Made by a program: the position numbers and the translations under genes. Positions 34,920 to 45,221 of a stretch of 64,000 nt of DNA are shown piece after piece (position 1 is the stretch's first letter; every line of letters begins with the position of its first letter). The stretch is taken from assembly GCA_946811695.1 (NCBI GenBank), contig OX328125.1, positions 107,987,715 to 108,051,714 of the forward strand. Reading direction: 5' to 3'. The DNA is from Gonocerus acuteangulatus (taxonomy: Eukaryota; Arthropoda; Insecta; Hemiptera; Coreidae). The notes under the pieces were generated by a model. The model searched no databases, had not been told where the DNA came from, and saw nothing but the letters and a program-made list of their open reading frames with translations.

Positions 34920-35680
34920 TATGTGGTGAAAGTGCATCGGTTAATGTTGATTTAGTTCAAGATTGGAAAAACAAATAGGTTTACATTTGCCATTACTATG
35001 AGGCTAAAAATATATTTAATTTTGATGAAACGGCTTTATTTTTTCGAGCCCTGCCAAACAGGACAATGATTCTAATAGGGGAAACGTGCACAGAAGACAA
35101 ACAAAGCAAAGTTTGTTTAACTGTTATGTTGTGCGTAAATATCGAAGGCGATTTTGAACAGCCGTTAATAATCTGTAAATTGTTAAAACTACGTTGTTTT
35201 AAGAATATTAACGTCAATACTTCAAGAATTTCTTGGCAAGCTAACAAAAAAGAATGGATGACAACGCCTATAATGAGTGAATGGCTAAAAACTTTCAATC
35301 AGAGAATGCGACATCGAAAACGGTGTGTAATTTTGTTTATGGACAACGCAACATGCCACCCACAGACGCACCTAATAAATGTTATAATTCATTTTTTTTT
35401 TTCCACCAAATATGACATTTTGCTGCCAGCCCCTCGATCTCGGCATTATTAAAAATTTCAAAACACATTACAGAAAATGATTTCTTCGGGAAGCCATTAC
35501 GAAAATGGACTCAAGCGATTATGTTACTAATGTACTGAACGCCGTATTGTGGATAAGGACAGCTGTAAAAGAAATAAGAAACTGTTGTGCACTGCTTTTT
35601 AAATGGTGGATTTCATTAACCTCCCAATAACGGACATTTTTTACGGACCCAATGTTGTCCGCTATAAAGAGGTTTCACAG
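34920..35680 (+). pseudogene. Tigger/pogo-like DDE transposase fragment (intron 6)
   Basis: Broken frames from about 34920 and an open stretch at 35066-35452 read as the catalytic DDE domain of a CENP-B-related Tigger/pogo transposase. Motifs are F-N-F-D-E-T-A-L-F with the first Asp near 35025, a K-V-C-L-T-V-M-L-C-V-N block, C-F-K-N, and L-F-M-D-N-A-T-C-H-P with the second Asp near 35340. The DNA-binding N-terminus is missing and stops follow. The 3' end (gctataaagaggtttcacag at 35661-35680) matches Tigger TIRs and is followed by TA, the pogo target site. Confidence 0.85.
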
Positions 35681-36329
35681 TACATAAAGGATTAGAAACA
35701 CATACTATTAGCGGTGGAAGTCTTGAAGATCAGTCTCTAAACAAGTTAATGCATGAAGAGTGGGACGCAGAAGGGTGCAGAGTAGGGGTACCAGGGATGA
35801 ACATAGACCGCTTTAGCGGTGACGTTTTCCGTTTCTCAGTAAAAGAGGAGCTCCAGATTCCCCACTCTATTTTTTATGTCTTCCTAACATCCAGCGAGGA
35901 TGTTTAAAATTATTCCGGTGCTGCTGGCACTAATTTGTAAATTTCTGAACTAAAAGTTGCTCTAAATCGGTGATTGTTCGCTAAAGACGTAATAACCAGT
36001 GTCTTTTCTCGAACCATATTCATTTATTAATTTCTCTTGCTCTATACCATCTTTTATGATAATATTGATTAGGTAAGAATGAAGAATCGTCATCAAAATA
36101 AAGGATAAAAGCAAAATCTATTCAATCTACTGGCCTCTCATTGGTTATTATAATCCTCAATCTTTATTTGTTTCCGTTTGTTTATTTATGGGGTCTGTTA
36201 GAAAGTCTGTGTGATTTTAATTATTTTTGCCCCCCCCCCCCAATCCTCCTAATAATAATAAGAAAAGAAATCCTAAAGAATGCTTCAGTAGTGTTTTATT
36301 TTTATTCTATGCCTGTCGTTTCTTTTGTG

Positions 36330-36790
36330 CTTTAAAAACTGTGATGTACAGCTGTGCATTTCTCAGCTTTTTTCTAGAAGTTCTCTGAAGAATTCCTTTC
36401 AAAAATTTGCTTTTTTCCCTTCCTCGGGGGATTCTTCATTCCGATCAGTCACTAGTGTCTCGGCTTCATCTACCATACATTCTCTTATCACTACCTTGGT
36501 TTCTTCTAGGCAAAAAGGAGCTTTATCTAGTTCAATGTGAAGTTTATGCACATCGTGAATAATAGTATCAACAAAGCAAGCTTTTCTAGATTTTCAATCC
36601 TTTTAAACATAATTTCTGCCGAGCTCAATAATTGGAATATACCTTCACATTCTTTCCGTATATCCTCTGTTATATTTTCCTTTTCTTCTAAATTCTGTTT
36701 TACTATTTGATTTCTTGAGCCAGTAAGATTTTTGTGATGTTTGAATTTTTCTTTATGAAGGAGTCAGGTAGAAAAGATGATTTTTAAGAG
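36330..36790 (-). pseudogene. Minus-strand coding remnant, unidentified
   Basis: Read on the minus strand from about 36780 to 36360, broken frames give protein-like phrases (for example D-V-H-K-L-H-I-E-L-D-K-A-P-F and then V-V-I-R-E-C-M-V-D-E-A-E). The codon-like pattern and acidic/basic mix look like decayed coding sequence, but I do not recognise the family. It may belong to a transposon. Confidence 0.3.
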
Positions 36791-36829
36791 CATTAGGAAA
36801 TACATCAGCCAAACGGTGACCTTTGCATA

Positions 36830-37060
36830 TAACACTAGAATCACCATGCCGATAATTTTGACCGGTCGGCCTCTTCATAGTTTAATATTATTGCCATTAT
36901 CAGTTGTAGACATTTCAAACTCTACTACTAACTTTTCATAGAATCTTACATATTTTGAGTACCTAGTGTGTCTCCACAATAACTTTCTTCCATGGCCTCT
37001 AAATAGACTTTATTGCTAGAACCGCCGGCACCGGTCAAAATGACCGGCCTCCAGCAGGTA
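36830..37060. mobile_element. Possible piggyBac-type repeat with ccggtcaaaatgaccgg motif
   Basis: Two related blocks, one near 36853-36875 (ttttgaccggtcggcc) and one near 37020-37052 (gccggcaccggtcaaaatga then ccggcctcc), each palindromic around gaccggtc or ggtcaaaatgacc. Similar motifs occur in piggyBac-related repeats of insects. No clear TTAA-flanked ends were found. Confidence 0.35.
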
Positions 37061-37644
37061 TGGACATATTTTTGCTTACGTCCTTATTGGATCTCTCTTT
37101 ATTAGGATTTAGGTCAAAATGTCAATATTATTATGTTCATTTCAAGTGAGATTTCTGAGTCGTTTTTGTTGTGCGTTGTTTCACAAAGTTGGCTCGGCCA
37201 GTGAAGTGTACAGTTTTATGGTACTACTTTTTAATTGAAGGTTCACTAGAAATTGTCTTCTTTGCTATTCGCCTGGGGAAAATATCACTATTGACGCACA
37301 GTCACTCCTACTAAAGCAAGGGTCTATAGGGTTAACTGTAAAGGAAACATTTGCAATATCGGTCGTATATGTCTAGCCAATTATGTCGCAAATGAAAAAC
37401 TTGTGCAGGTTCGCGGGATTTTTCAAGCCATGCACTATTGTCCGAACTCATCCCAGATGACGATCCATTGAAACTAGTAAATAATAAAAATAGTAAAAGT
37501 ATACAACAATTAGGAAATATAATTATTAAATATGATATGATTACCATGGATTCATGCTCATTAAACTCTATACCAAGTATATATTTCTTGTTGCTTGCAC
37601 ATTATCATATTCCTCTTTCTGTAAATTATATCAGTAAACTAACT

Positions 37645-38450
37645 AGCTGAGTGCCCGTGCTTCATCTCAGCAGATAAGTAGTTATTTTTTTTTTTTTGCG
37701 TTAAATAATGTATCATCAAAATTAATGCTAGTGCATAATTTCCTGCACTTTATTATAGCACGGTTCCTGTCTTACTATAAGTTATTCATCAATTGATAAG
37801 TAATCAGAGTTTAATGTTTCTCGACACTGGGGCGCTTCGGATCAGTGTCAAGAAACAGATAACGTAGAGGTAACCCGTTATCTATAGGTACCAGTAACAG
37901 CAGTCTAAACAGTACAGGTAAAAATTCGTTGTCAATAATAAATGGGCGTTAAAATTTTAAAAAAATATGTCATACCCATTGTATTTGCGAGCATTACCAA
38001 GAATTGCTCTGACTGGGGATGTTGTTGGGTGAGGAGGCTGTGCAAGGGTTCAGGATATTATTACCTCGGATGAACCATCACCAGGTATAGCGTAAACTCC
38101 ATGAGGGACAAAACCAGAGTTTATTTCTAATAATTCAAGGTCTACCATCATAATTGAAGTGAACCGCAAATAAAAATAATATTAAGAAATAGATACAGTA
38201 CGGTAACAGCTGACCTGTTATCGTCCTAGCAACGCATGTTGCCTAGACGTGCATGCTCTCTTTAAAACCAACTAAAAATTCCAACCGCTCTAAAAATACT
38301 TAAAAATATGAATCTTTAAAAAAAAAATTCTTAGCGATTTACATTTAAAAGGGAGTTTCCATGCAAAATTTCAAATTTTTCTGTCAATTGGTTTGGGCTG
38401 GGCGATGATAGGTCAGTGAGTGAGTGGTATTTGACAAATATATAGTAGAT
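37645..38450 (-). mobile_element. Helentron-like repeat, minus orientation (intron 6)
   Basis: Begins actagctgagtgcccgtgct, the reverse of a gctagt-type Helentron end, and extends to a gctgggcgatgataggtcag phrase with gtgagtgagtgg near 38425, as seen in arthropod Helitron-like non-autonomous repeats. No Rep or helicase frame inside. Boundaries are approximate and the class rests on end motifs only. Confidence 0.45.
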
Positions 38451-38645
38451 AATTAAATTTTATTTCCTCTGGAAATGATTCTATAGTGGCAAGCGCTTAG
38501 GTTGTTGTAAATACTTTAGCATCAATCAATGTTTTACAATATTTATTCCAATTGGTTTCTCAATTCAAAAATTCCTATTATAAAAGACACTTTTTGTTTA
38601 AGTCGAGCTAAATTGTATTGGTGTAAGTTGTTTTGTTGTCCACAG

Positions 38646-38736
38646 ATGGGTAAGATGGGAGGAAGTCCATTGGCTGGACTCGCTGCTCTTGGACTCGGAG
38701 GTCTAAATTCCAACACTGGAGGCCTCAATCCTGCAG
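38646..38736 (+). CDS. mub: PCBP/mub exon 7 (Gly/Leu-rich linker)
   Basis: A 91-nt exon encoding MGKMGGSPLAGLAALGLGGL and then NSNTGGLNPA (residues 227-256). This low-complexity linker lies between KH2 and KH3 and is typical of arthropod mub-type PCBPs. The acceptor is gtccacag and the donor gtaggc. It ends in phase 1, completing the alanine codon with exon 8. The internal ATG is not a translation start. Confidence 0.85.
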
Positions 38737-39459
38737 GTAGGCTCATTTAGCCGTAAAATAATACTCAACGGTTATTTAATTCCTTTATTTTACTCAACCT
38801 ATTTTCAGGCCGTCCTCCTTTGTATTCAGATGACTTCAGTTTTCATTATTTTAGTTCTTAATATTTCTAGCTTATTCAAATTTAATTCCTTTTAACAGTA
38901 TTGGGCAATTACTCGAGTAATATTGAGTGAAAATTTAATCCTTACTCATCACTAGGGAATGGATGTTCATGTAAAATAAAATTCAAAATATGTACATATT
39001 GTAAGGGACTGATTAGCAAGGACGGGATTTAGAGATATAGACAATGGGGAAATATTTTAGAGAAGCGGAAATTCCTTTTTAAAACTATAATTTACACAGA
39101 GGATACAAAACATAAATATCATAAACCATTGCTACGATGAGAGAAAAGGTTGAGTGAGAGAGACGGATAGGTAGAGTTATCAAATATGATCATTTGGGGA
39201 GATTATAGAGAATTTGGAACTGGCCTACCTCTGAACAGCATCTGGGCCGAAGTCTCAGAAACGGATGAAAACTCTGCCCGGTCGGAGGTAAGCCAGCTCT
39301 TTTTAAACCCTTTGTACCCCACTCCTGCTTTTGCAGGTGATTGAACTAGAAACTCTTGTCAGGTCTTAGATCTTCCAGGAATCTTACGAATCAGCCACGT
39401 GCAGTGCCAACATCCCAGACGCAACGTTTGCGGATTCGTGGTTCTCACATCTCTAGAGA

Positions 39460-39794
39460 TGGACAGCCAACCTTTTCTCTCATCCTTATTCACTTAACAA
39501 GGCCAAAGGGAAAACGGGGCCTTACATCACCCCCCGATTTTTCAAAGTCATGTTTCCCTTGGAACATTACTTTACCTTTAACACTACCCATCCTTATGTT
39601 ACTAATAATAATAATAATAAACAATATTAGTGCTAATAACAAAAGGTGATGCGCTGTAAAAATTAAAATAAAATAAACATTATTGGCATCTTTACAAGAC
39701 AAAACCTCTCCCTTAGTAGGTAAAAATCCTTATGTTACCATTATTTTATAACTATACCGAACACTGTCGTCACAATCACTGAACGGCTACTACA
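39460..39794 (-). repeat. LTR, left arm
   Basis: About 335 bp beginning (on the minus strand) tgtagtagccgttcagtgat and ending tgtcca, so TG...CA. It corresponds to 43016-43352 with small differences, for example around the (att)n run and near 39650. It follows directly the end of the env-like frame. LTR limits are inferred from the TG/CA ends and the breakdown of arm similarity just outside. Confidence 0.65.
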
Positions 39795-39859
39795 CTTTCG
39801 AGCGGTCTATATCCGCTCCGTTATTACAGATACGACACTTTCAGCTGCCGGTCGATGTA

Positions 39860-41107
39860 TTACGAATCCTGCTGCCCCACTTCCTTCCGTTGGCTGCGAG
39901 TTTTGATTCGCACCACGCCGGGATCTGAGTTTAAGAGGTGGTAAACCCAAGAAGTGGTAAACCCAAGAAGTGCTATTAGAGCAACCGACCCGCCTGCTAT
40001 CCATAGAAGTTCCCCTTCCTTCCCCTTCTTTTGGGCCGCAAGGATCCGTTCCACATCGCTCCATGTTCCCCATTCAGCCGAAGAGTTATTGGACGCTTCT
40101 TCGAGCTCCTTGAGCTCCTTCAAAGTATCCTCCCATACTGCGGGATCATATTCCTCTTTTACTGGCAGGTCCAAGGGTGGTTTGATCGTAACGTTGACCC
40201 ATTGCAACTGCACCACCTGAGAGGATTCCCCAACGTCGGCTATCGGCAAAAGGCGATAATCAGGTGTCCAAGCTGTGCAACCAGGTGCTATGGTAAGCTG
40301 CCCACTTCCATCTAGAACCCGCTCTAGCGATTCTACTCCAGCACTCCCTCTGCATTGAAGATGGAGGCGAGTGGGCTTAGACATGCTATACCACCATAGC
40401 TCCTTGTGCTCGTCCCAAATCCATGTGGGTGAAGATCTAGGATTCACCAAAGTCCACGGGCACCATTCCTTCGACGTATTCTCCTGGCGAAACGATGAGA
40501 CAATACAAGATGGTGTTTGTCCGTGAAAGAATTTGAACTCGGCAGGACAGATCCATGGTATCCCGGGACGACATCTGGCTATATCCTGCTCCTGAAGAAT
40601 TGAGTAGGCCTTCTCGTTGTGGCTCTCCAAGAAGAACGCCCCCTCCGGCTGAGCTGCAACCATTCTTCCTGTCTTATTCTCCTTAAGAGGCAAGGAGAGA
40701 ACCTGATAAAGCACCATCTCCTGATCCGGAGTTTTTAAAGGCAATTCCACTACAGCTATTACTCCATCATCGGTTGCAATTGCATGTACTTCAGAAATTT
40801 GGTAGTAAATTTGGTCATGATATCGGCTTCCCTCCGAGAGGAGTGTCAGTCCAGTTGGCAGAGCCTCTCTTACCTTCCCCAAAATCAGAGTTAACTCTTT
40901 AGGACCTAGCATCTCTCTACTCAACTCTCCACTCATCGATGCACCTACTCCATTAAGAACTCTGCGGAATCTAAATAGGAATTCCGTTACTCCAGTTTCT
41001 AGGCTTCTGAGGGACGAGGAAAGGTACAGGGAACTTTGGATGAGGTTAGTAACACGCGATATGTTCGTTTGAAGTTGCGCCTCTTTTGAAAACCTTCCTT
41101 CAAAATT
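39860..41107 (-). CDS. Errantivirus-type envelope (fusion-glycoprotein-like) gene, 5' end open
   Basis: An open frame of about 416 codons from after a TAG at 41108-41110; the first ATG is at 40936 (358 residues). It looks like the C-terminal fusion subunit of an Env related to the baculovirus F protein, as carried by insect errantiviruses. It has an amphipathic, glycine-containing stretch after a basic run near 40960, several cysteines, N-glycosylation sequons, a hydrophobic membrane span near 39960-39900 (LLWIAGGSVALIALLGF) and a short basic cytoplasmic tail. By family knowledge such proteins sit in the virion membrane and mediate entry. The N-terminal subunit and signal peptide are not present in the same frame; normally env is expressed from a spliced RNA. 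It shows no stop within the arm. Confidence 0.7.
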   Translation of the reverse strand, partial: NFEGRFSKEAQLQTNISRVTNLIQSSLYLSSSLRSLETGVTEFLFRFRRVLNGVGASMSGELSREMLGPKELTLILGKVREALPTGLTLLSEGSRYHDQIYYQISEVHAIATDDGVIAVVELPLKTPDQEMVLYQVLSLPLKENKTGRMVAAQPEGAFFLESHNEKAYSILQEQDIARCRPGIPWICPAEFKFFHGQTPSCIVSSFRQENTSKEWCPWTLVNPRSSPTWIWDEHKELWWYSMSKPTRLHLQCRGSAGVESLERVLDGSGQLTIAPGCTAWTPDYRLLPIADVGESSQVVQLQWVNVTIKPPLDLPVKEEYDPAVWEDTLKELKELEEASNNSSAEWGTWSDVERILAAQKKGKEGELLWIAGGSVALIALLGFTTSWVYHLLNSDPGVVRIKTRSQRKEVGQQDS

Positions 41108-41151
41108 CTACGGACCACCCCAGACAAGCGGGTAACCCTGAAATAAGATAT

Positions 41152-42282
41152 TCAGGAATCATTTTCAGGCAACTCAGCTCTCCTCCTAAGCGGGTATGGG
41201 GACCTACGAGAAAAAGTTAAAGTTTTCCCCTTTGGTGTCCAAGTAGCATCAGGTTTCCCCTTTGGCTGAGCTTGGCTCTCGCTATCTGAACCACTGGAAC
41301 TTTCCCCGGAAGTCCCACCTGTCTCAATCCGTCCTTCGTTTCCCTCCCCTTGACTATCCTGGGTTATTTCCCTGTTTTCTTCCTCAGGAGAGGATCTAAC
41401 GCCCAGAGGGCAGGCAGGGTCATTACATTCTGGCGATCTTCCCGCAGCAACCGGACAGTGTCTGTGAATCTCACTCTGCGTTTCAATTTCATCTTGGTCC
41501 TCACAAGAGTCGTCTTCTGAGCCATAACAACACCCTGGGTTAATTTCCCATTCCGGCTCCATGACCTCATCTTCCGACCCTTCCACTTCCCGGGTTGCCC
41601 CACCTGCCTTCGTCATAACCTTAGGGTGCGAATCCCCTCCTCCCCCCGGGGCCCGTTTTAGCCTATTTATATGAACTACATTCAGAGATCCAGTGGCCAG
41701 TCGGATCTCATAGTTCACTCGCGAAAGAACCCTTTCTACTTTGTGTGGGCCTGTCCAGGGACAGTGGAATTTTGGACAATTCCCAGGCTTTACGGCTGGA
41801 CAATGGAGATAGACCCAATCCCCCACCTCTAGGCGTCGCTCCTTACGCCGGGCATTACAATAATAGGTCCTCATTGCCCAGGCCTTTTCGGCACGACTCA
41901 AAGCGTCCTTATAGGCTTCTTTCAGCCGATGCCCTAACTTTTCGACATGGTCCGCTGATTCCGATCCGTCATTGGTTGGACCTACCCAGCAATCAAACGG
42001 AGTTACCAATTCTCGCCCAAGCATGAGGTAGTTTGGGGAGTATCCTGTCGACGAATGAGGTATTGCTCGATATGCCATGAGAGCATATGGGACCCACTTA
42101 TCCCAGTCACGACCGTCTCTTCGCACATATTGGGATATCGAATCGGTAAGAGTTCGATGTAACCTCTCTACCATTCCGTTACATTCCGGATGGTAGGCGG
42201 TAGTTTGTAATTTCCTAATCCCCAGAGCTCTACAAACTTGAGTAAACAGTCGAGAAACGAAATTTCTTCCCTGGTCTGTTCT
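41152..42282 (-). pseudogene. Retroviral-type integrase, C-terminal part
   Basis: The frame starts inside the integrase catalytic core. The second catalytic Asp (residues T-D-Q-G) is followed after exactly 35 residues by the catalytic Glu (N-G-M-V-E-R), the D-35-E signature of Gypsy/retroviral integrases. Later comes a GPF/Y-type module (W-T-G-P-H-K-V with V-H-I-N-R-L-K) and an acidic, Ser-rich tail that ends at TGA 41154-41152. The zinc-binding N-terminus and the first catalytic Asp are lost at the inversion breakpoint near 42282, so it cannot be active. The first eleven or so codons of the longer open frame to 42315 are antisense env. Confidence 0.85.
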
Positions 42283-42284
42283 TT

Positions 42285-42950
42285 CACGGACAAACACCAT
42301 CTTGTATTGTCTCATCGTTTCGCCAGGAGAATACGTCGAAGGTATGGTGCCCGTGGACTTTGGTGAATCCTAGATCTTCACCCACATGGATTTGGGACGA
42401 GCACAAGGAGCTATGGTGGTATAGCATGTCTAAGCCCACTCGCCTCCATCTTCAATGCAGAGGGAGTGCTGGAGTAGAATCGCTAGAGCGGGTTCTAGAT
42501 GGAAGTGGGCAGCTTACCATAGCACCTGGTTGCACAGCTTGGACACCTGGTTATCGCCTTTTGCCGATAGCCGACGTTGGGGAATCCTCTCAGGTGGTGC
42601 AGTTGCAATGGGTCAACGTTACGATCAAACCACCCTTGGACCTGCCAGTAAAAGAGGAATATGATCCCGCAGTATGGGAGGATACTTTGAAGGAGCTCAA
42701 GGAGCTCGAAGAAGCGTCCAATAACTCTTCGGCTGAATGGGGAACATGGAGCGATGTGGAACGGATCCTTGCGGCCCAAAAGAAGGGGAAGGAAGGGGAA
42801 CTTCTATGGATAGCAGGCGGGTCGGTTGCTTTAATAGCACTTCTTGGGTTTACCACTTCTTGGGTTTACCACCTCTTAAACTCAGATCCCGGCGTGGTGC
42901 GAATCAAAACTCGCAGCCAACGGAAGGAAGTGGGGCAGCAGGATTCGTAA
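42285..42950 (+). pseudogene. Envelope 3' fragment, right inverted arm
   Basis: The same frame as the C-terminal half of the minus-strand env, now on the plus strand, with the transmembrane segment and tail intact and a stop at 42948-42950. It differs from the left arm by a few codons (for example D/G near 42550 and S/F near the start of the membrane segment in the alternative frame). It begins mid-gene at the inversion breakpoint, so it is a fragment. Confidence 0.8.
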
Positions 42951-43015
42951 TACATCGACCGGCAGCTGAAAGTGTCGTATCTGTAATAACGGAGCGGATA
43001 TAGACCGCTCGAAAG

Positions 43016-43352
43016 TGTAGTAGCCGTTCAGTGATTGTGACGACAGTGTTCGGTATAGTTATAAAATAATGGTAACATAAGGATTTTTACCTCCTAAGGG
43101 AGAGGTTTTGTCTTGTAAAGATGCCAATAATGTTTATTTTATTTTAATTTTTACAGCGCATCACCTGTATTGTTATTAGCACTAATATTGTTTATTATTA
43201 TTATTATTAGTAACATAAGGATGGGTAGTGTTAAAGGTAAAGTAATGTTCCAAGGGAAACATGACTTTGAAAAATCGGGGGGTGATGTAAGGCCCCGTTT
43301 TCCCTTTGGCCTTGTTAAGTGAATAAGGATGAGAGAAAAGGTTGGCTGTCCA
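43016..43352 (+). repeat. LTR, right arm
   Basis: Inverted counterpart of the left LTR, beginning tgtagtagccgttcagtgat and ending gttggctgtcca. A tataaaataatgg phrase at about 43060 could serve as TATA box in U3. The two LTRs are near-identical, which implies a young rearrangement or ongoing gene conversion between the arms. Confidence 0.65.
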
Positions 43353-43503
43353 TCTCTAGAGATGGATTTTTAATTATGTATAATGAAATATGTAATAAAA
43401 ACTTGAAAATATTTAGTAAATATATACACAATAAAATATTGAAAAATAAAGCATATAAGTAGGAACTCTATTTGTATAAATGGAAAGAAAGAAAGTTGAA
43501 AAT

Positions 43504-43990
43504 ACTGTAGAACTTGGATAATTCGAACTCCTAGGGACCGACAAAAAAGTTCGAATTATCCAAAATTCGAATTACAAAAGTTTTTGAAAATAAAGGGGTA
43601 AAAAATTGAACTTCATATTTTCACATTTTTTAGTTAAATTAAAAAAAAATACATACATTTTATTTGAACAATATCAAACGTTTCATAAATTGAGAATTAA
43701 GTACATAAGTAATAAATAATTTATCAAAAAAATAAAAATAAAAGTCTATTGTTTTGAAATAAAGTCATTTTCATGGGCAAGAATTTTTTCGTTATTTTTC
43801 AGGTAAGTTGATAAAGTGTCAGGAGGAATTCCAAAGTCCTTGACAATTTCAGATTTTTCTTTATTTCTTTTTCAACTTCTTTAATTGCAACTATTTTCTC
43901 TGACATCGTTAAAGTTATATATATAAGTACACCAGAAATTCAAGGCTCAAACAATAAAACAGATCTAGGTGCTGACTGACTTATAACTGA
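43504..43990 (-). pseudogene. Tigger/pogo-like fragment with CENP-B-type N-terminus
   Basis: At 43504 a Tigger-type TIR (tgtagaacttggataattcg) starts. On the minus strand from about 43905 to 43745, a frame with one shift reads the start of a CENP-B-like helix-turn-helix domain: M-S-E-K-I-V-A-I-K-E-V, then S-E-I-V-K-D-F-G-I-P-P-D-T-L-S-T-Y-L-K-N-N-E-K-I-L. This DNA-binding half complements the catalytic half seen 8 kb upstream, but on the other strand, so they are two separate copies. Confidence 0.7.
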
Positions 43991-44257
43991 ATAAGAAATG
44001 ATGATCGGAGGACTGATATATCAGTCCGGCTTTTGTGCTTGTCTGCTACGAGCTATTATATGATTCCTTCTACTATTGCCATCTGTAGCTGCAGTATCCT
44101 TCAAAGCCGATAGGGGGCATAGGATTTCACTTTTATCACTTTAGCTTCCAACTACTCAGCCTATCTGTATGTATCCTTTTTTTGCTGCCAAAAACCGTTG
44201 TTTCTCTTTACCTGGAATTTTCCCTGCATATTTCTCTAGTATACTTGAGCTTCTCAA

Positions 44258-44545
44258 GTGAAAAAAGTGTGTGTAAATTATTCTAAGAAAATTTATTCTG
44301 AACAAGAATTGTTAGAGCTTTTTACGGGTGTGAACGAAAGTGAAGCCGAGTATTTTTCCGATGACGATGAGGGTTCTGATAATGTATCCCAACAAGTTTC
44401 TATTGGAGAAACACCTGGAACAAGCGGGATTCCATGTACAAGACGAAAGTATTCAGCATACGGGGCACTCCAGACACTAGGCTATCCCACAACACCGTAC
44501 CATCTAGTCCTACGAGTATTACACAGCCTAAAGGTTAAAAAATAA
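44258..44545 (+). pseudogene. Possible transposase N-terminal fragment, acidic
   Basis: A 95-codon open frame rich in Glu, Asp and Ser (for example E-L-F-T-G-V-N-E-S-E-A-E-Y-F-S-D-D-D-E-G-S). Such acidic N-termini are typical of piggyBac-type transposases, and several piggyBac-like MITEs occur in this window, but no catalytic residues are in this piece. It starts at a non-ATG codon context. It might belong to the enclosing hAT-like unit instead. Confidence 0.3.
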
Positions 44546-44743
44546 ACAGTGATCACTCATGACCATGAGAGTAATGAGTAGTTTAATCGTTACCCATCAC
44601 TTCATAGTCCATGAGTAATTCACTCTTCACTCTTTTTCATTTACTCGAGTAACAGCCCAACACTGCTTTCAAACAATGTATGATCTAGTCTATATTTTTA
44701 TCTTTTAAAACCTTGTGTAAAAAATTTTTCTGTTTACTAATAG

Positions 44744-44897
44744 CTCTGGCAGCTTTGGCTGGTAGCCAGCTTCGAACTAACACTCCAAACAGCAGAAATC
44801 AAGCTAACGGTGGACAGCAAACTCATGAAATGACAGTCCCTAATGACCTCATCGGCTGTATTATCGGGAAAGGGGGAACTAAGATTGCAGAAATCAG
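44744..44897 (+). CDS. mub: PCBP/mub exon 8 (start of KH3)
   Basis: The exon continues the linker (ALAALAGSQLRTN) and then enters KH3 with E-M-T-V-P-N-D-L-I-G-C-I-I-G-K-G-G-T-K-I-A-E-I-R, including the GKGG loop at about residues 298-301. The acceptor is tactaatag and the donor gtatgt. It ends in phase 2, and the split arginine codon is completed by the first base of exon 9. Confidence 0.95.
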
Positions 44898-45221
44898 GTA
44901 TGTATTCATCGACACTTTCTTACTTTAACCCTTACCATAGATGCGGGTGGTGGGACCTGGCCGACCCTGTAATACCCTGTGATCTCTATCTTTCCAGGTC
45001 CCTGTGACAATGCAATTCTCACCTTCCTCTACCTGCTGGATCCCTTTCATATAATTTCCTACGTAAAATTTGAAACTGTTGGAAAGCTTTATTTTATTAT
45101 TTAGCTTTCTTCTTAGTTCTGAACATTTAGGTTGAATTAAATTATGTAATTATATATTCCAATGAATTATTTTATTGAGTACATTTTTCAATGCAAAGAA
45201 TACAATTTTTTTATGATGTAC

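Larger units (their letters stand above)
39447..43366. mobile_element. Snapback errantivirus-like element with inverted LTRs
   Basis: A 3.9-kb structure. A left arm (about 39450-40528) and a right arm (about 42282-43362) are inverted copies of one another over roughly 1.08 kb with only a handful of differences. Each arm holds the 3' part of an env-like gene and one LTR, the LTRs facing outwards. The centre (40529-42281) holds the integrase end and the env 5' half in minus orientation. The same 10-bp palindrome (tctctagaga) lies immediately outside both LTR ends. Gag, protease, RT and the first part of integrase are absent. Confidence 0.85.
38896..44665. mobile_element. Possible hAT-like element enclosing nested insertions (intron 7)
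   Basis: The left end cagtattgggcaattactcg (then agtaat) and the right end, whose complement is cagtgttgggctgttactcg, form inverted repeats of about 25 bp starting CAGT, typical of hAT elements. Most of the 5.8 kb between is occupied by a rearranged errantivirus and a Tigger fragment. The flanking 8-mers (ccttttaa and ctttcaaa) match only in part, so an exact hAT 8-bp duplication cannot be shown. Related subterminal phrases (ttactcatcac and acccatcacttca) follow inside both ends. Confidence 0.5.

Noticed and set aside
38641..38750. An independent short gene starting at the ATG at 38646
   Set aside because: The segment is exon 7 of the PCBP gene, with proper acceptor and donor and family-typical sequence.
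40031..40315. Plus-strand frames across the env region, and the mirror set at 42495-42856
   Set aside because: They are antisense shadows of the env-like frame. Their duplication reflects the inverted arms.
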